Positions 31,501-40,143 of a stretch of 64,000 nucleotides of DNA are shown here, piece after piece (positions within the stretch are counted from its first letter, which is position 1; every line of letters starts with the position of its first letter). The stretch is from NCBI RefSeq assembly GCF_026914265.1, contig NC_069122.1, positions 41,133,125 through 41,197,124 on the forward strand. The letters run 5' to 3'. Position numbers and translations under genes: made by a program. The notes under the pieces were generated by a model that searched no databases, was not told the origin of the DNA, and saw only the letters and a program-made list of their open reading frames with translations. The stretch is from Mya arenaria. Taxonomy: Eukaryota > Mollusca > Bivalvia > Myida > Myidae.

Positions 31501-33984
31501 AGAATGTCTGTGAACACATTTTGAGTCCGGACCCAGGCTAGAGACCATCTGTAAACACATTTTGAGTCCGGACCCAGGCTTGAGAATGTCCGTAAACACT
31601 ATCTGATTCCTGACCCAGGCTTGAGGATGTCCGTGAACACATTTTGAGTCCGGACCCAGGCTAGAGACCATCCGTAAACACATTTTGAGTCCGGACCCAG
31701 GCTTGAGAATGTCCGTAAACACTATCTGAGTCTGGACCCAGGCTTGAGACTGTCCGTAAACACATTTGAGTTCGGACCCAGGCTTGAGAATGTCCGGAAA
31801 CCCTATATGAGTCCGGACCCAGGCTTGAGAATGTCCCTAAACACATTTTGAGTCCGGATTTAGGCTTGAGAATGTCCGTAAACACATTCTGAGTCTGAAA
31901 CCAGACTTGAGACCGTTCGTTTGTAAACACATTCTGAGTCTGGGCCAAGGCTTGAGATTGTACGTTAAAGTTAAACTTTCTTAGTCTGAATCCAGACTTA
32001 AGACCGTTCGTTAAAACTTTCTGAGGCTGGATCCAGACTTGAGACCGTTCATTTACACATTCTGAGTATGAGCATAGACTTGAGACCGTTCGTAAACCAA
32101 TTCTTAGACAGTCGTGTGCACTTACTGATACTTAAATGTTTATAACAGCACAAAAGAAATAATAACTACTCATTTTATAACCAAACTAGAAAACGCATTC
32201 AACACCTATCATGAGATAAGTGTACATTTATTCTTACTAATCGTAATATGTTACAGCCCAGCTTAACGCAATTAAAAAGATGACGATGGCGTCTTTGATC
32301 TGTCAACACACTTCGACTACCAAACTGCAGCCAAACGTTTTCGTTATGCCAAACAAGTATGTATCATTCGACAGTAGGACTGACTATACGAGAGTGCTTA
32401 ATTAGTAATTACCATAAGATCAATATTAAGTACCTTAACACTGATTTACGTACACTTTATTTAAGTGTCCTGTGACCAAGCTTAAAAATCATCCGACCAT
32501 GTCTAAGTACCATTTAATCCTCAAGTACTATTAGACTTAGCTTAAGTACCATTTAACTAAGTTTCAGTACCATTTAACTAAGCTTAAGTACCATTTAACT
32601 AAGCTTAAGTACCATTTAACTAAGCTTAAGTAGCATTAGACCAAGCCTAAGTACAATTCGACAAACCCTAAGTACAGTTAAGCCATGTACAATTCATAAG
32701 TCCAAGCCTTAGTACCATTGAAGCCTAGGTATCATTAAACAGACATGAAGTACCATTAGACAGATCTTTAGTGGATTAGACAGATGAAGTATTGTTAGAT
32801 CAAGCCTTAAGTTGAAATAGACAAATCTAAGTATCAAAAGACCAAGATTAAATACCATTAGACAAACCTTTTGTGTTATTAGACAAACATAAAGTACCGT
32901 TAGATGAAGTCTTAAGTTATGATAGACACACTTTAATTATCATTAGACCAAGATTAAATAACATTAGACAGACCGTTTGTATCATTAGACAAACATGAAG
33001 TACCGTTAGATTAGGTCGTTAGTAATAATAGAAAAAAAATACGTATATAATAAGTATCATTAGACTTACATTTTAAGAGTACCATATGACAACCCTTTAG
33101 AACCATAAGATCGAGCCTCATGTCCAATTGAATAACAATATATGTCATGTGTTTTCGTTCCGGATAGGAAAATACGACTCGAGGGCACCTGCGTTGTCAG
33201 GTAACGAGGCTTGCCGAGTTACCGGCTACGCAGCGTGCCCGAAGGTCGGATTTTCGATCCGGAACGGACACACATGATAGATATTTTTCTAGCATACCTT
33301 AAATTACATTTTTGGGAAAAATGCATAGCAAAGCGCAGTTTTGTAAATTTCACCAAAAGGCACGTGCGATGACGTTAACTGACGTCATGACGCGCGGTAA
33401 TTTTTATTCACCGCATACGTCAAGAAGTTCCTTCAGTATCACGTCTTTAAAGGGTTATTTTGTTTTTGTTTTTTGAAGGTGTGTTTTTGTTAAGTTGTTT
33501 ATGGAACTCATCTATTGAAATCTCATAATTATGCTTACATAAAGTGTAAAATAAAAGAAATGAAGTGCTACGTCACAGCGCGTGACTCATCTGTCATGGG
33601 GGGATGCCAGATAGAGTTTTCCAGGACGGCTGAATACATCGGAAACGCCTATCCGGTTTGCTAGAAATATATATGTACTATAACATCAAACTTCAGTACC
33701 ATATAACCAATCTGAAATACAATCCCACTTAGCATCAAGTTAAAATGTCTTTACTGGCTGATAGGGTCAGCTTCATAAATGCTGATAAAATCAGCTCGTA
33801 TTGACCCATTTCGGAAAATTCATTAATAGTACCGTAACAGATAAAAAAACGTGGTATACTTTTATGAAAGCTTAACTTTAATTCCAGAAATATGAAGAAT
33901 GAAAGAGTACATTGCGACGACCTTCCGAGCCTTGACCTGTCGCTGTGGAAGGAAAAAGAACGCGGACGCCACACTCTCCAATAA
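10305..33984 (+). CDS. Animal haem peroxidase gene (13 exons resolved, 5' end missing)
   Basis: Coding exons: 10305-10528, 11463-11694, 13860-13957, 14970-15071, 15721-15825, 19337-19464, 20614-20721, 21456-21712, 23139-23222, 28240-28380, 28837-29006, 32257-32356, 33888-33984; stop TAA at 33982-33984. Every junction is GT-AG and phases agree throughout, giving 614 residues of one peroxidase domain. Family landmarks in order: FRSIDGSCNNL, LPSPRAVSS, GQFLAHD with the distal His, PECIQIPVSEDDP, TAYLDLSLTYGS (calcium loop), LRVNE (catalytic Arg and haem-linking Glu), EARRI, AHRYGHS (proximal His), LNIQRGREHGLP, GDIDLFTG, GDRFFFE and LDLSLW near the end. Such enzymes use hydrogen peroxide to oxidise halides, tyrosines or phenols, usually outside the cell. 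The Asp of the usual GQFLDHD, which bonds haem in myeloperoxidase, is Ala here. The signal peptide exon was not found. It is close in layout to peroxinectin/chorion-peroxidase-like proteins; the exact subfamily is not decided. Confidence 0.92.
11463..11694 (+). CDS. Peroxidase exon 2, distal His
   Basis: Acceptor CCAAAG, donor GTACAT. It encodes LPSPRAVSSRVHT and VLGQFLAHDFTLT. The His in LAHD is the distal haem His and the Asp after it is a calcium ligand in the family; the residue before the His is Ala instead of the usual Asp. It ends in a CC pair (LECCLEDSS). Phase 1 in, phase 2 out. Confidence 0.93.
13037..13085. repeat. Internally deleted Harbinger-like MITE remnant
   Basis: A left tip TGCAC, a run of G and the full right end reading to GGTGCA at 13085, with TAA before and TTA after. 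Same family as 6600-6915. It lies in intron 2. Confidence 0.6.
13686..13815. repeat. Foldback element in intron 2
   Basis: GGTTAGAATTTATTAAGTA at 13686 is mirrored by TACTTAATAAACTCTAACC ending at 13815, with a second inner pair (CGTGAATAAG / TTATTCACG). The transcript could form a long stem ending 44 bases before the exon 3 acceptor. Confidence 0.65.
13860..13957 (+). CDS. Peroxidase exon 3
   Basis: Acceptor TTTCTTTCAG; donor GTGGGT. It encodes PECIQIPVSEDDPFFDVD then CLGLPRSVALTDCCG, the usual block with two disulphide Cys. The alternative donor three bases on (GTAACT) would break the frame of exon 4. Confidence 0.92.
14750..14962. mobile_element. TTAA-ended MITE (GTGTCACTTTAA family), partial
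   Basis: Ends ATTGATTTTGAATACAAGTG then TCACTTTAA at 14962. The same end occurs inverted at 36447 and in forward form near 26555. The stretch at 14760-14910 (AGAACCACTGTTTCGACATT) matches 36715-36800. Left limit uncertain. Confidence 0.55.
14970..15071 (+). CDS. Peroxidase exon 4, calcium loop
   Basis: Acceptor ACTGCAG, donor GTAAAT. It encodes VRQPVNSQTAYLDLSLTYGS followed by a Lys-rich turn and LRELRGG. Thr, Tyr, Asp and Ser of the family calcium loop are all present. A MITE end stops eight bases before this exon. Confidence 0.93.
15215..15466. mobile_element. TTAA-ended MITE (GCTGCACTCTCACAG family), intron 4
   Basis: 252 bp from TTAAAGCTGCACTCTCACAG to GAGAGTGCAGCTTTAA, with TTAA at both outer ends. 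Copies at 43873-44217, 45245-45566, 45727-46020 and truncated ones at 53404 and 62854. No coding content. TTAA targets suggest piggyBac or Kolobok mobilisation. Confidence 0.8.
15721..15825 (+). CDS. Peroxidase exon 5
   Basis: Acceptor ATTTCAAG, donor GTCTGT. It encodes GLMKMNGQRLPADIDDTACE then LNKTFDPNTFYCLKAG, the region between the calcium loop and the catalytic Arg. Enters and leaves in phase 1. Confidence 0.9.
16432..16530. repeat. Short tandem repeat, about 34 bp
   Basis: Three to four units around GTGTTCCCCAGTCTAAATAT in intron 5, ahead of the large minisatellite. Confidence 0.65.
16830..19085. repeat. 28-bp minisatellite with 588-bp higher-order period, intron 5
   Basis: About 80 units around TACCGTAACGGTTCTTATTG plus TGGACAAC. 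Rare variants recur 588 bp (21 units) apart: TTCCTATTGTGG at 16981 and 17569, and TTGGCCATTACCTTAATG near 17460 and 18050. The chance frames inside it translate to simple repeats. Confidence 0.95.
19337..19464 (+). CDS. Peroxidase exon 6, catalytic Arg and Glu
   Basis: Acceptor ACATTTCAG, donor GTTGTT. It encodes GDLRVNEVPSLSSMQTLF then AHAHNDIASGLQLVNPHW. Arg and Glu of LRVNE match the catalytic Arg and haem-linking Glu of mammalian peroxidases. The usual REHNR motif reads AHAHND, so this part is divergent. Confidence 0.93.
19741..20040. mobile_element. TTAA-ended element (TTAAAGGGACTAGACACCAG family), intron 6
   Basis: Left end TTAAAGGGACTAGACACCAG at 19741. The same end occurs at 44528, 47428 and 56878. 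The right end is not clear, so the limit is approximate. Confidence 0.55.
20080..20326. mobile_element. Harbinger-like MITE, copy 2, intron 6
   Basis: 247 bp with inverted ends TGTACCAGTCAATTGTAACC and GACTGGTGCA, flanked by TAA at 20077-20079 and 20327-20329. A TWA target duplication, as in copies 1 and 3. Confidence 0.8.
20614..20721 (+). CDS. Peroxidase exon 7
   Basis: Acceptor TGTTTTGTAG, donor GTAAGC. It encodes EARRILVAIWQNIVYGEYLP then ILLGERTVKK, the standard helix leading to the P-I/V-LG motif. Phase 0 at both ends. Confidence 0.93.
20911..21455 (+). repeat. Tandem array of exon 8-derived units (five copies before the exon)
   Basis: Units start at about 20911, 21020, 21129, 21237 and 21346, with exon 8 itself (21456) as the sixth; period 108-110 bp. 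Each unit has an acceptor-like TAG, about 76 bases that stay open in the exon 8 frame (GYKATYDCYTNADAINSV type) and a GT at the same place. Units at 20911 and 21020 end in a consensus donor GTAAGT, while later units read GTTATT or GTTGTT. The spacers of units 3 and 5 resemble each other, as do those of 2 and 4, hinting at two-unit blocks. Adding one 76-base unit would shift the frame. Confidence 0.88.
21456..21712 (+). CDS. Peroxidase exon 8, proximal His
   Basis: Acceptor TTTTTTTTATAG, donor GTGAGT. It encodes PDGYKDTYDCNTDATVINSV and AAAAHRYGHS, whose last His is the proximal haem ligand, and ends KCPMLDR. Its first 80 bases are the last unit of a six-copy tandem array (20911-21455). Phase 0 in, phase 2 out. 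Confidence 0.92.
22349..22829. mobile_element. TTAA-ended element carrying a tRNA-like unit, intron 8
   Basis: 481 bp with inverted ends TTAAAGGGGCTGTACTCCG and CGGTGTACAGCCCCTTTAA. It encloses a tRNA-like sequence at 22641-22713. No coding content. Confidence 0.7.
22641..22722 (+). ncRNA. tRNA-derived Pol III unit (SINE head)
   Basis: Box A-like TGGCTCAGTGAATG and box B-like GGGGTTCCAACCC lie at tRNA spacing and are followed by a run of ten T at 22715-22725, a Pol III terminator. The 5' and 3' ends do not pair as an acceptor stem, so it is not a working tRNA. Confidence 0.6.
23139..23222 (+). CDS. Peroxidase exon 9
   Basis: Acceptor TATGTCAG, donor GTACGA. It encodes EVEKSVQQRLFPDADGNTLD then LAALNIQR; the Asn of LNIQR hydrogen-bonds the proximal His in the family. 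Its last bases plus donor are repeated in the minisatellite that follows. Confidence 0.92.
23214..24545. repeat. 72-bp minisatellite starting on the exon 9 splice donor, intron 9
   Basis: About 18 units of 66-74 bp with CATCATACGACGGTACGCCC and ACAAAGGTGCGCCCG parts. The 14-mer CATACAAAGGTACG spans the exon 9 end and donor (23214-23227) and recurs exactly in the last unit (24515-24528). A run of C interrupts it at about 24072-24085. Confidence 0.88.
25410..25992. repeat. Long palindromic (foldback) element, intron 9
   Basis: Arms of about 200 bases: left from GCATCGTCGG near 25410 through GTGTGTGTATACCACGTGA, right its inverse ending CCGACGATGG at 25990. Both arms share AAACAAAGATAACTT and a GAAACA-type block. 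The centre is about 200 bases and non-coding. Confidence 0.75.
26211..26560. mobile_element. TTAA-ended MITE (AAAGTGACACTCTTATTC family), intron 9
   Basis: Left end TTAAAGATTCACTCTTTCTC, right end ATTGATTTTGAATAAGAG then TTTCACTTTT. It resembles 36447-36806 (opposite orientation) and the end at 14962. Confidence 0.6.
26734..27051. mobile_element. MITE with CATTCGGAACTCCTCGG ends, copy 2 (inverted)
   Basis: Reverse-oriented relative of 7007-7341; it ends AAGGAGTTCCGAATG at 27051, and the interior (GAAGTAGTTCGCATATTTTG, TCTACTTGCAGC) matches copy 1 on the other strand. Confidence 0.68.
27060..28214 (+). pseudogene. 3' fragment of a LINE (non-LTR retrotransposon)
   Basis: An open stretch (27087-27863) has the C-terminal part of a non-LTR RT protein: FNAMIAPILLYSCEVW, NCMVYGELGVEP, CYWSKIVN, then CQLCTKNVIGDEFHYLLEC. 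A frameshift near 27850 moves the rest (YYILHPNFFKLDELM) to another frame that ends at 27984. A short 3' UTR ends GATGAATAAAAACTTGAACT plus ACTACTAC, a typical LINE tail. The fingers and palm of the RT are missing, so it is a 5'-truncated dead insertion in intron 9. Confidence 0.82.
28240..28380 (+). CDS. Peroxidase exon 10
   Basis: Acceptor TTATGCAG, donor GTGGGT. It encodes RGREHGLPGYNAYRKLCGL and ends LLEDVY. Typical proteins have RGRDHG; here Asp is Glu. Intron 9 before it is 5.0 kb and full of repeats. Confidence 0.93.
28837..29006 (+). CDS. Peroxidase exon 11
   Basis: Acceptor TTTCATTAG, donor GTATGT. It encodes DCPGDIDLFTGIITERRGSE then GLLGPLGTCMIGEQYKRFRD and GDRFFFE, the family's IDL..G, G.LGP and GDRF(W/F)(Y/F)E blocks. 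Confidence 0.94.
29264..32110. repeat. 35-41-bp minisatellite, intron 11
   Basis: About 75 units around GAGTCTTGACTTGAGACCGT plus TCGTTTACACATTCT. Unit length is 35 at the start and 41 in the middle (with GGACCAGCATTGAGACCG), and the 3' third has GGACCCAGGCTTGAGAATGT. Blocks near 30520-30890 repeat as larger units. Open frames inside are repeat artefacts. Confidence 0.93.
32257..32356 (+). CDS. Peroxidase exon 12
   Basis: Acceptor ATGTTACAG, donor GTATGT. It encodes QLNAIKKMTMASLICQHTS and NVFVMPN. The Cys in LICQHT is normally disulphide-bonded to the Cys in exon 13. Confidence 0.9.
32480..33080. repeat. Degenerate tandem repeat AAGTACCATTAGAC type, intron 12
   Basis: About 25 loose units of 20-25 bases, clearest at 32540-32640 (CTAAGCTTAAGTACCATTTA). 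The units resemble the bases just after the exon 12 donor (GTATGTATCATTCGACAG), weakly. Confidence 0.75.
33141..33284. repeat. Foldback element, intron 12
   Basis: Left arm CATGTGTTTTCGTTCCGGAT, right arm ATCCGGAACGGACACACATG, with inner pairing of GGGCACCTGCG and CGCAGCGTGCCC. About 144 bases in all and GC-rich inside an AT-rich intron. Confidence 0.72.
33888..33984 (+). CDS. Peroxidase last exon with stop
   Basis: Acceptor TAATTCCAG. It encodes NERVHCDDLPSLDLSLW, the usual C-terminal motif, then a short basic tail and TAA at 33982-33984. An ATTAAA at 34032-34037 could serve as a poly(A) signal, but no clear downstream element was seen. Confidence 0.9.
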
Positions 33985-34078
33985 TATTACTAAACCATTT
34001 GATGTGGATGAATTTACTTTGTATTTTCACAATTAAATGTTCTTTTGACTAAATAACACTCATGGTAAAAGTAAAAGT

Positions 34079-34507
34079 AGGCTCAAGACCACAGTTATCT
34101 GCCCCACGTTGACCTATTTCCTGATGTTATTACAGAAAAAATAGTGCTAAAATTGTGTTCAAATATCAATATTTTATTAAAGTTGAATGAAAGAGATGGA
34201 ACTTGTGCTCTATTTACATATTACTTATCATGACTTGACACTTTGTTTAAAAAAAGTTTCCGGTGTAAATATAGGGAAACTCATTGTCTGTGGAACTCTG
34301 TAAGTTATTTTTTGTGACCTTATTCCGTCTTGGGGTCATGTATTCCTACTTAATTTTCTGAGACGCTGAATTGGTCAACGTAATGTTTCTGGTAATACAT
34401 TTTGTGTCATAAATTGTTCTACAGCAGCCAGTTTTTTTTGTCAATTAGGACTATTAGGTTATTATTTATATGAAACATATAGCAAAAATAGCCGTGGTCT
34501 TAGGCCA
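34079..34507. repeat. Inverted-repeat element downstream of the peroxidase
   Basis: GGCTCAAGACCACAGTTAT near 34079 is mirrored by ATAGCCGTGGTCTTAGGCC near 34489-34507. A related right end occurs near 40220 (TGTGGTCTTAGGCCAG). Non-coding. Confidence 0.5.
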
Positions 34508-34750
34508 GTGTGACTTCATAAATAATAGCCGCTCTTTTAAAAAAAAATATTCATGTTAATTCTATTATTTATCTTCTCATGTATCTTGCATTGCTGGACA
34601 TTGCCTTGAGTAACCATTAAAAGCTAACTGACATATTTAATCTTATATTTATTTTTTTGCAAGATACTCTTTAGTAAAAAATGTTATGAATTTGCGTATC
34701 TTTCATAGGAGTGTAAAACACGGACCAATATTTTTGACACCCACGATAAT

Positions 34751-35235
34751 TAGATCCAGATATTTTGCCATGCTGGAAATTCTTATCTTGCCCATGGGCA
34801 AATATTAAAAATTATCCGTATCGAACTACTTTTTAATGCTTTTTCACCCACCCCAGTTAAAAAAAATGCGCAGAAACTCTTTTGTGCGTAGTGTAAATAG
34901 TTCGCGTATAGAAATATGATAATTTGAAGTTGTCATAGATATGCGTGCAGTGATTCAAACTTTGTTAATAGTAAAATAGTTATTTGAATAGTTCTGATGA
35001 GAGTGCTGCATTACAGAATGAATGCAGCGTGAAAACCTTTTTTGTGCCATTTGAAGCGAGATAAGATATTGCAACAGAACAAACTTTTAATGATGTTACA
35101 GACGACGGTCTTCAACAAGGGAGGTAATTATGTGATGACAATAAAAAAGTAGTTCCATACGGGAACCTTTCAATCTTTGCCCATGGTCAAGATAAGAATT
35201 TCCAGCATGGCAAAATATTTGGACATATTTATCTG
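34751..35235. repeat. Inverted-repeat element, about 485 bp
   Basis: Left arm CCAGATATTTTGCCATGCTG then GAAATTCTTATCTTGCCCATG; the right arm is its inverse (CATGGTCAAGATAAG ... GGCAAAATATTTGG). Arms are about 50 bases. No coding content. Confidence 0.7.
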
Positions 35236-36446
35236 GAGTGGGAGAAATGTTCACCCAAACCCTCGAGAAGGGTGTTGCGCAATAACCCTCGTTAAACCTA
35301 GTTACCGCAAAACACCATACGCTCGGGTTTGAATGAACCTATCGTAAACAAGCGGCCATGGAAGATTCTTATAATTTTCTTCATTTTCCATAACTTTCTT
35401 ATTAGGCAGTACTTCTTTTGTGTGATTTATTTTATTTTAAATGTGATTTATAGACATTCAGCCACGCTTTGGGGATCACTTTCCCATTACAGAAATCCGG
35501 CTTCTTACTCTGTATAGTTGTATTCTGAATGTATTAAATCAAGCAAAACTTACGGTTGTTTATTCCTTAAAATCCATGTTTACATTTAACATGAGAATTC
35601 GTTTGATCAAACAAGTCGAAGGAGGAAATTATAGATCAGTTTCGACGATAACATTGGTGTTGACGCCAATGTTATAAAATACCTTAAAATACACAGGAGG
35701 CATGCTAAAAACATTGGTGATATAACACATGACGCAGTTAATATAAAAAAGCAAATTCATACTTATGGAATCATTTTTAGCCTTCATTATGAGAAAATAG
35801 ACATAACAATTGATAAAACAGTAACTGAAAGTAAAGGTCGACGAAAGCACACGCAAACTTAATATGTGTTGCATAGTTCTTAAAAAAGTTTATATAATAT
35901 AAAATTATATACATGTACTTTAAAAATTGGAAAAGTTTCTTTACAAAAGTATGTGATCGTTCAGAAAACCGTATGTTTGTGTACAAACTGATTAAGGAAA
36001 CAAACATGAGTCAGAACATTGTCATATACATGAGTGACCGTTTTGATTAAGTTTCCATGGTACTCGGTTGCAGAGGAAATTAGTGTTCACTTTTATTTTT
36101 AAATATCTCCGATTTGAAAGCAGTGATCATTCTGAAATTTGGTATACTATATATAAATGCAGTATTTTCTATTGCTTATGCTTATCAAATACGTAATTGA
36201 ATTGGAGATTTTTCTTTCGATTGCATTGCGTTTATGACATTTCAATATATGTGCACGTGCAAAGCGTGGAAATGACACATGTCAACCAAAGGATGCTTGG
36301 TCACAGTCTGTGTTCCCTTTATGAAGGTAAACTCACATCAGATTTCAATTCTGCGTTAAATTAAAATGTCTAGACTAACTGGAAATCAGCTAATTCAAGC
36401 ATAGGTGATGCGTTCTCTGTAAGCATAGCTGACGTCAGTTTAATAA
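35236..36446. other. No gene seen
   Basis: AT-rich DNA; only short chance frames. No clear repeat was recognised. Confidence 0.45.
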
Positions 36447-36806
36447 TTAAAGTGACACTCTTATTCAAAATCAATACATACACATATATAACAAACATAT
36501 ATTTTGACTGATAAACCTATAACTACTTACTTAATAACGCATTTTTTTTACTGATAACAAGATTGTAACTGTGTATTTAATAGCTGAAAACGCAAAAATA
36601 TTAAATGATTGGTGAATGCTAAAAGATTTTTCTGTGATCTACTTTGATCTCAAATGGTAGAAATACTGTGTTTTATGCACATTTCTTTCAAATTTAAATA
36701 GGAATCCTTTATTAGAACCATTGTTTTCGACATTTATTCATCCTTTTGGGAATAACAAAACAATAGTATTAATTGTGATAAATCTTATGTCGGAGTAAGA
36801 GCTAAA
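36447..36806. mobile_element. TTAA-ended MITE (AAAGTGACACTCTTATTC family)
   Basis: Begins TTAAAGTGACACTCTTATTC and AAAATCAATACATACAC; the far end reads GGAGTAAGAGCTAAATGC, a decayed copy of the GTAAGAGTGCATCTTTAA end seen at 14890 and 37905. Confidence 0.62.
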
Positions 36807-36997
36807 TGCATACAATATATCACCTCCGAGAACACTTTCAACACACAGCAGGTGTCACAGATCTGGCCGACCACAAGTAACAAATGAAGGCCGGACCGTT
36901 TTATAACGTTGACGCACCTGCGACGTCATTTTCATATAGCATCTAGTAAAACACGTGGTAACGTTCTTATGAAAGTTATCGTTTTGCTACGTCTTAA

Positions 36998-37309
36998 TGC
37001 ACCAGTCAATTGTAACCACGCCCCCCACCCAGGTCCGGGTGTATACCGGGGAAAGCCGGGAAAATGGGCCGTGTTTTTACCTTCGAGGTGGCCCCGCAGT
37101 GCCGGAGAAAGCTGTGGTTTTGTGTTCGTAAAAATATAGCGGGGAAAAGGCCTAACCTAAGGTCCCATGGGTGTGGGGGCATTTGGCGGAGATTTTACCA
37201 TCTGTTCGTCCCCGCAGGGCGAGGATTTTACGCGGGGTTGGCTGGACCGAAAGTCAAAGTCTCCGCTAATCCCCAGACCAGGGGGGCGTGGTTACAATTG
37301 ACTGGTGCA
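36998..37309. mobile_element. Harbinger-like MITE, copy 3
   Basis: 312 bp, ends TGCACCAGTCAATTGTAACC and the inverse, flanked by TAA at 36995-36997 and 37310-37312. Its interior is similar to copy 1 over its whole length. Confidence 0.85.
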
Positions 37310-37990
37310 TAAACAAACCCGCCAGTCTATACGAGCCGGGAGACCGTACGTCGGATAAATTAAGCTACCTCGTCATCGAGTGGCTCGTAAATAATTCCTT
37401 AACAGAAAGAACGCCAGCACGTTACCTTGGTCGGTCCACATTCCTGATATGAACCCTAATAAGCATATTTGGACCGAGCTTTGTCCCTGGGTAAGGTCAA
37501 CAAACGATGTTAAAAACCTTCATGAATAAGCATCGAATTTTCAAACTAAGTCATTTTTTAAAAAAAACGAAGTAAAAAAGCATATCATTTAAAACTAAAA
37601 ATGATATATATATAACATACAGAACACAATGCATATTAATATTAGATATTTTTTCACATTTTTGGTATTGCAATTTTTAGTTGGGAATCGTAAGATATTT
37701 AAAAAAAAATGATTGAGTTTGAAAATCCAGTGCCAGTGGGTCGGCGCCTGTTTTGTATGTAGGGTCGGGTAACCCCTTTTGTAAAGCATGCGTCGAGAAT
37801 ACTGGTTGGAAGTATTATAGGAACAGTCCTCATGTTAAACTTCGTATTTCTAGACTTTCGGCCGCTTATCACATTCTTTGTAAATGATTTCAATGATCTA
37901 GAGTAAGAGTGCATCTTTAAGTTTTTTGTATGTTGACCTGCACTTATTTGCACTATTTAAACAAATATGTTGATATCGTTTGGACATCTC
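37310..37990. other. No gene seen
   Basis: AT-rich spacer between the MITE and the minisatellite; a decayed MITE end (AGTAAGAGTGCATCTTTAAG) lies near 37902-37921. Confidence 0.4.
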
Positions 37991-37991
37991 C

Positions 37992-38735
37992 AAGTGAACG
38001 CATCGTTACCATGCGGGATCCCGAAGTGAACGCATCGTTACCATGCGGGATCCCGAAGTAAACGCATCGTTACCATGCGGGATCCCGAAGTGAACGCATC
38101 GTTACCATGCGGGATCCCGAAGTGAACGCATCGTTACCATGCGGGATCCCGAAGTGAACGCATCGTTTCCATGCGCGGAATCCCGAAGTGAACGCATCGT
38201 TTCCATGCGCGGAATCCCGAAGTGAACGTATCGTTTCCATGCGCGGAATCCCGAAGTGAACGCATCGTTTCCATGCGCGGAATCCCGAAGTGAACGCATC
38301 GTTTCCATGCGCGGAACGCATCGTTTCCATGCGCGGAATCCTGAAGTGAACGTATCGTTTCCATGCGCGGAAACCCAAAGTGAACGCACCGTTTCCATTC
38401 CAGAAACCCGAAGTGAACTAATCGTTTCCATGCGCGGAATCCCGAGGTGAACTTGTCGTTTCCATGCGTGGAATCCCCAAGTAAACTCATCGTTTCCATG
38501 CGCGGAATCCCGAAGTGAACGCACCTTTTCCATACCAAAAACCCGAAGTGAACTTATCGTTTCCATGCCAGAAACCCGAATCGAACGTATCGTTTCCATG
38601 CGCGGAAACCCGAAGTGAACGCACCGTTTCCATACCAGAAACCCGAAGTGAACTTATCGTTTCCATGCCAGAAACCCGAAGTGAACGTATCGTTTCCATG
38701 CGCGGAATCCCGAGGTAAACTCATCGTTTCCGGTT
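37992..38735. repeat. 32-34-bp minisatellite
   Basis: Five regular 32-bp units (CCGAAGTGAACGCATCGTTA plus CCATGCGGGATC), then about 17 units of 31-34 bp with CGTTTCCATGCGCGGAA. Frames on both strands are repeat artefacts. Confidence 0.93.
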
Positions 38736-40143
38736 TCCGTTTGCGCGGAATAAAAGTTCCCCTTTGGCTTCAAAATTCTGTTTAAGGCACACTTGAGGAT
38801 GTGACGGGGTCAAGCCATAAGGCAGCCATTATAGGGCGCGGGCAGACCTTTATAAACTCAACAACAACAACAACAACACCAACAACACCATTTAATAAAC
38901 AATCTAATAAACGGAAATACATTATCTTTAACCAAAGCAAGCGAATAATGAATTGAATTGGTTTGAATTGAACTTGAACGCTTTTCTGCATTCCAATTAA
39001 GCCTTGCTTGTAATTGAATGTGAATCATTTATACCTGTAACTTTGGAAACAAATAACAACTATTGAAACATCAAAAGATGACAGTTATTACTAGAATTAC
39101 TAGTGTCTTTATTTATTTACGGGAACATGAAATAGATGTTCAGTTTTGAAAAGAAGATGCGTTTCACAGGTAAGGTTTATGGATGCGAATAGTCTATACA
39201 CTGTATACAAGTCTTACTTTCAACGGCATATGTTATGACGCTGTGAATACCCCAATATTTTAAGTGTGTTGATTTAATGTTCAGTATACTTTTATTTCGA
39301 CAACATCGCCAAAGTGGCTATCATACACTACGACGTGCAATCATTGGAACCATAACATTTTGTCATGTGTTGAAAATGCTCCAACGCGTCTTCAGTGATA
39401 GTGCCAAAACTAAAAGTTTTAATCAATACAACGAAAATATGCTTTGATCTTTAAAAAGCCGAAAAATTAATGTAGTCATGTAAATCCTGAGTATATTATA
39501 TTGTGTTTGTGTATTTTAATGTGATAATGAGGGAATAGATTTGAAAAAAATAAATAACACCCAATGTTTTATTTATTCAACGAAAATGTGTTTTGATCTT
39601 TAAAAAGCCGAAAACATAATGAAGAAACTTCGTACCCAAGTCATTTCTATCATCCAGTTTTTGAAAGTGTGATAATATGACACTAATCTTATTGTAATAC
39701 AACAACTGCATAACAGAGATCTTTATCCGATAACGATTCCTTCAATAGGAAATAAATATCGGATCATTTGATTCCGAGATTTTTGTCATCCGGTAATATC
39801 GGGTACCGGGTTTTAGCACCACCCTACTTTCGGGTTGAGTTTCCAATTGCGGTAGGTGGGCTACAGGTCAAGGTCATTGTGATCGTAAGCTGAAAATACA
39901 AAGTATCCTATCAAAAATTGAAACACCGCTTAGGCATTGAGACCTTGAACTTGGTTGAGGTCCTTCACACATGACCAGCGCTAAAACTACTTTGATACCA
40001 GTTAGGCTGCGATCAAGGGTGACCTTTAGCTGAAAAGGCTTGGTATGCTAGTAAACTGCATTTGCTCCATTTTAGTCATAATTCAACAACATTCGCGACG
40101 TCTTTCATGCTTTGCATCAAATTAAGTTTGTGTTTCAATTAAT
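38736..40143. other. No gene; one short direct repeat
   Basis: A CAACAACAAC microsatellite lies at about 38860-38890. A 45-base block (AACGAAAATATGCTTTGATC then TTTAAAAAGCCGAAAA) at about 39430 recurs near 39580. Nothing coding was recognised. Confidence 0.45.

Noticed and set aside
38070-38718. Several overlapping frames of 60-165 codons
   Set aside because: All are in the 32-34-bp minisatellite and repeat one short motif; no codon bias, no start context.
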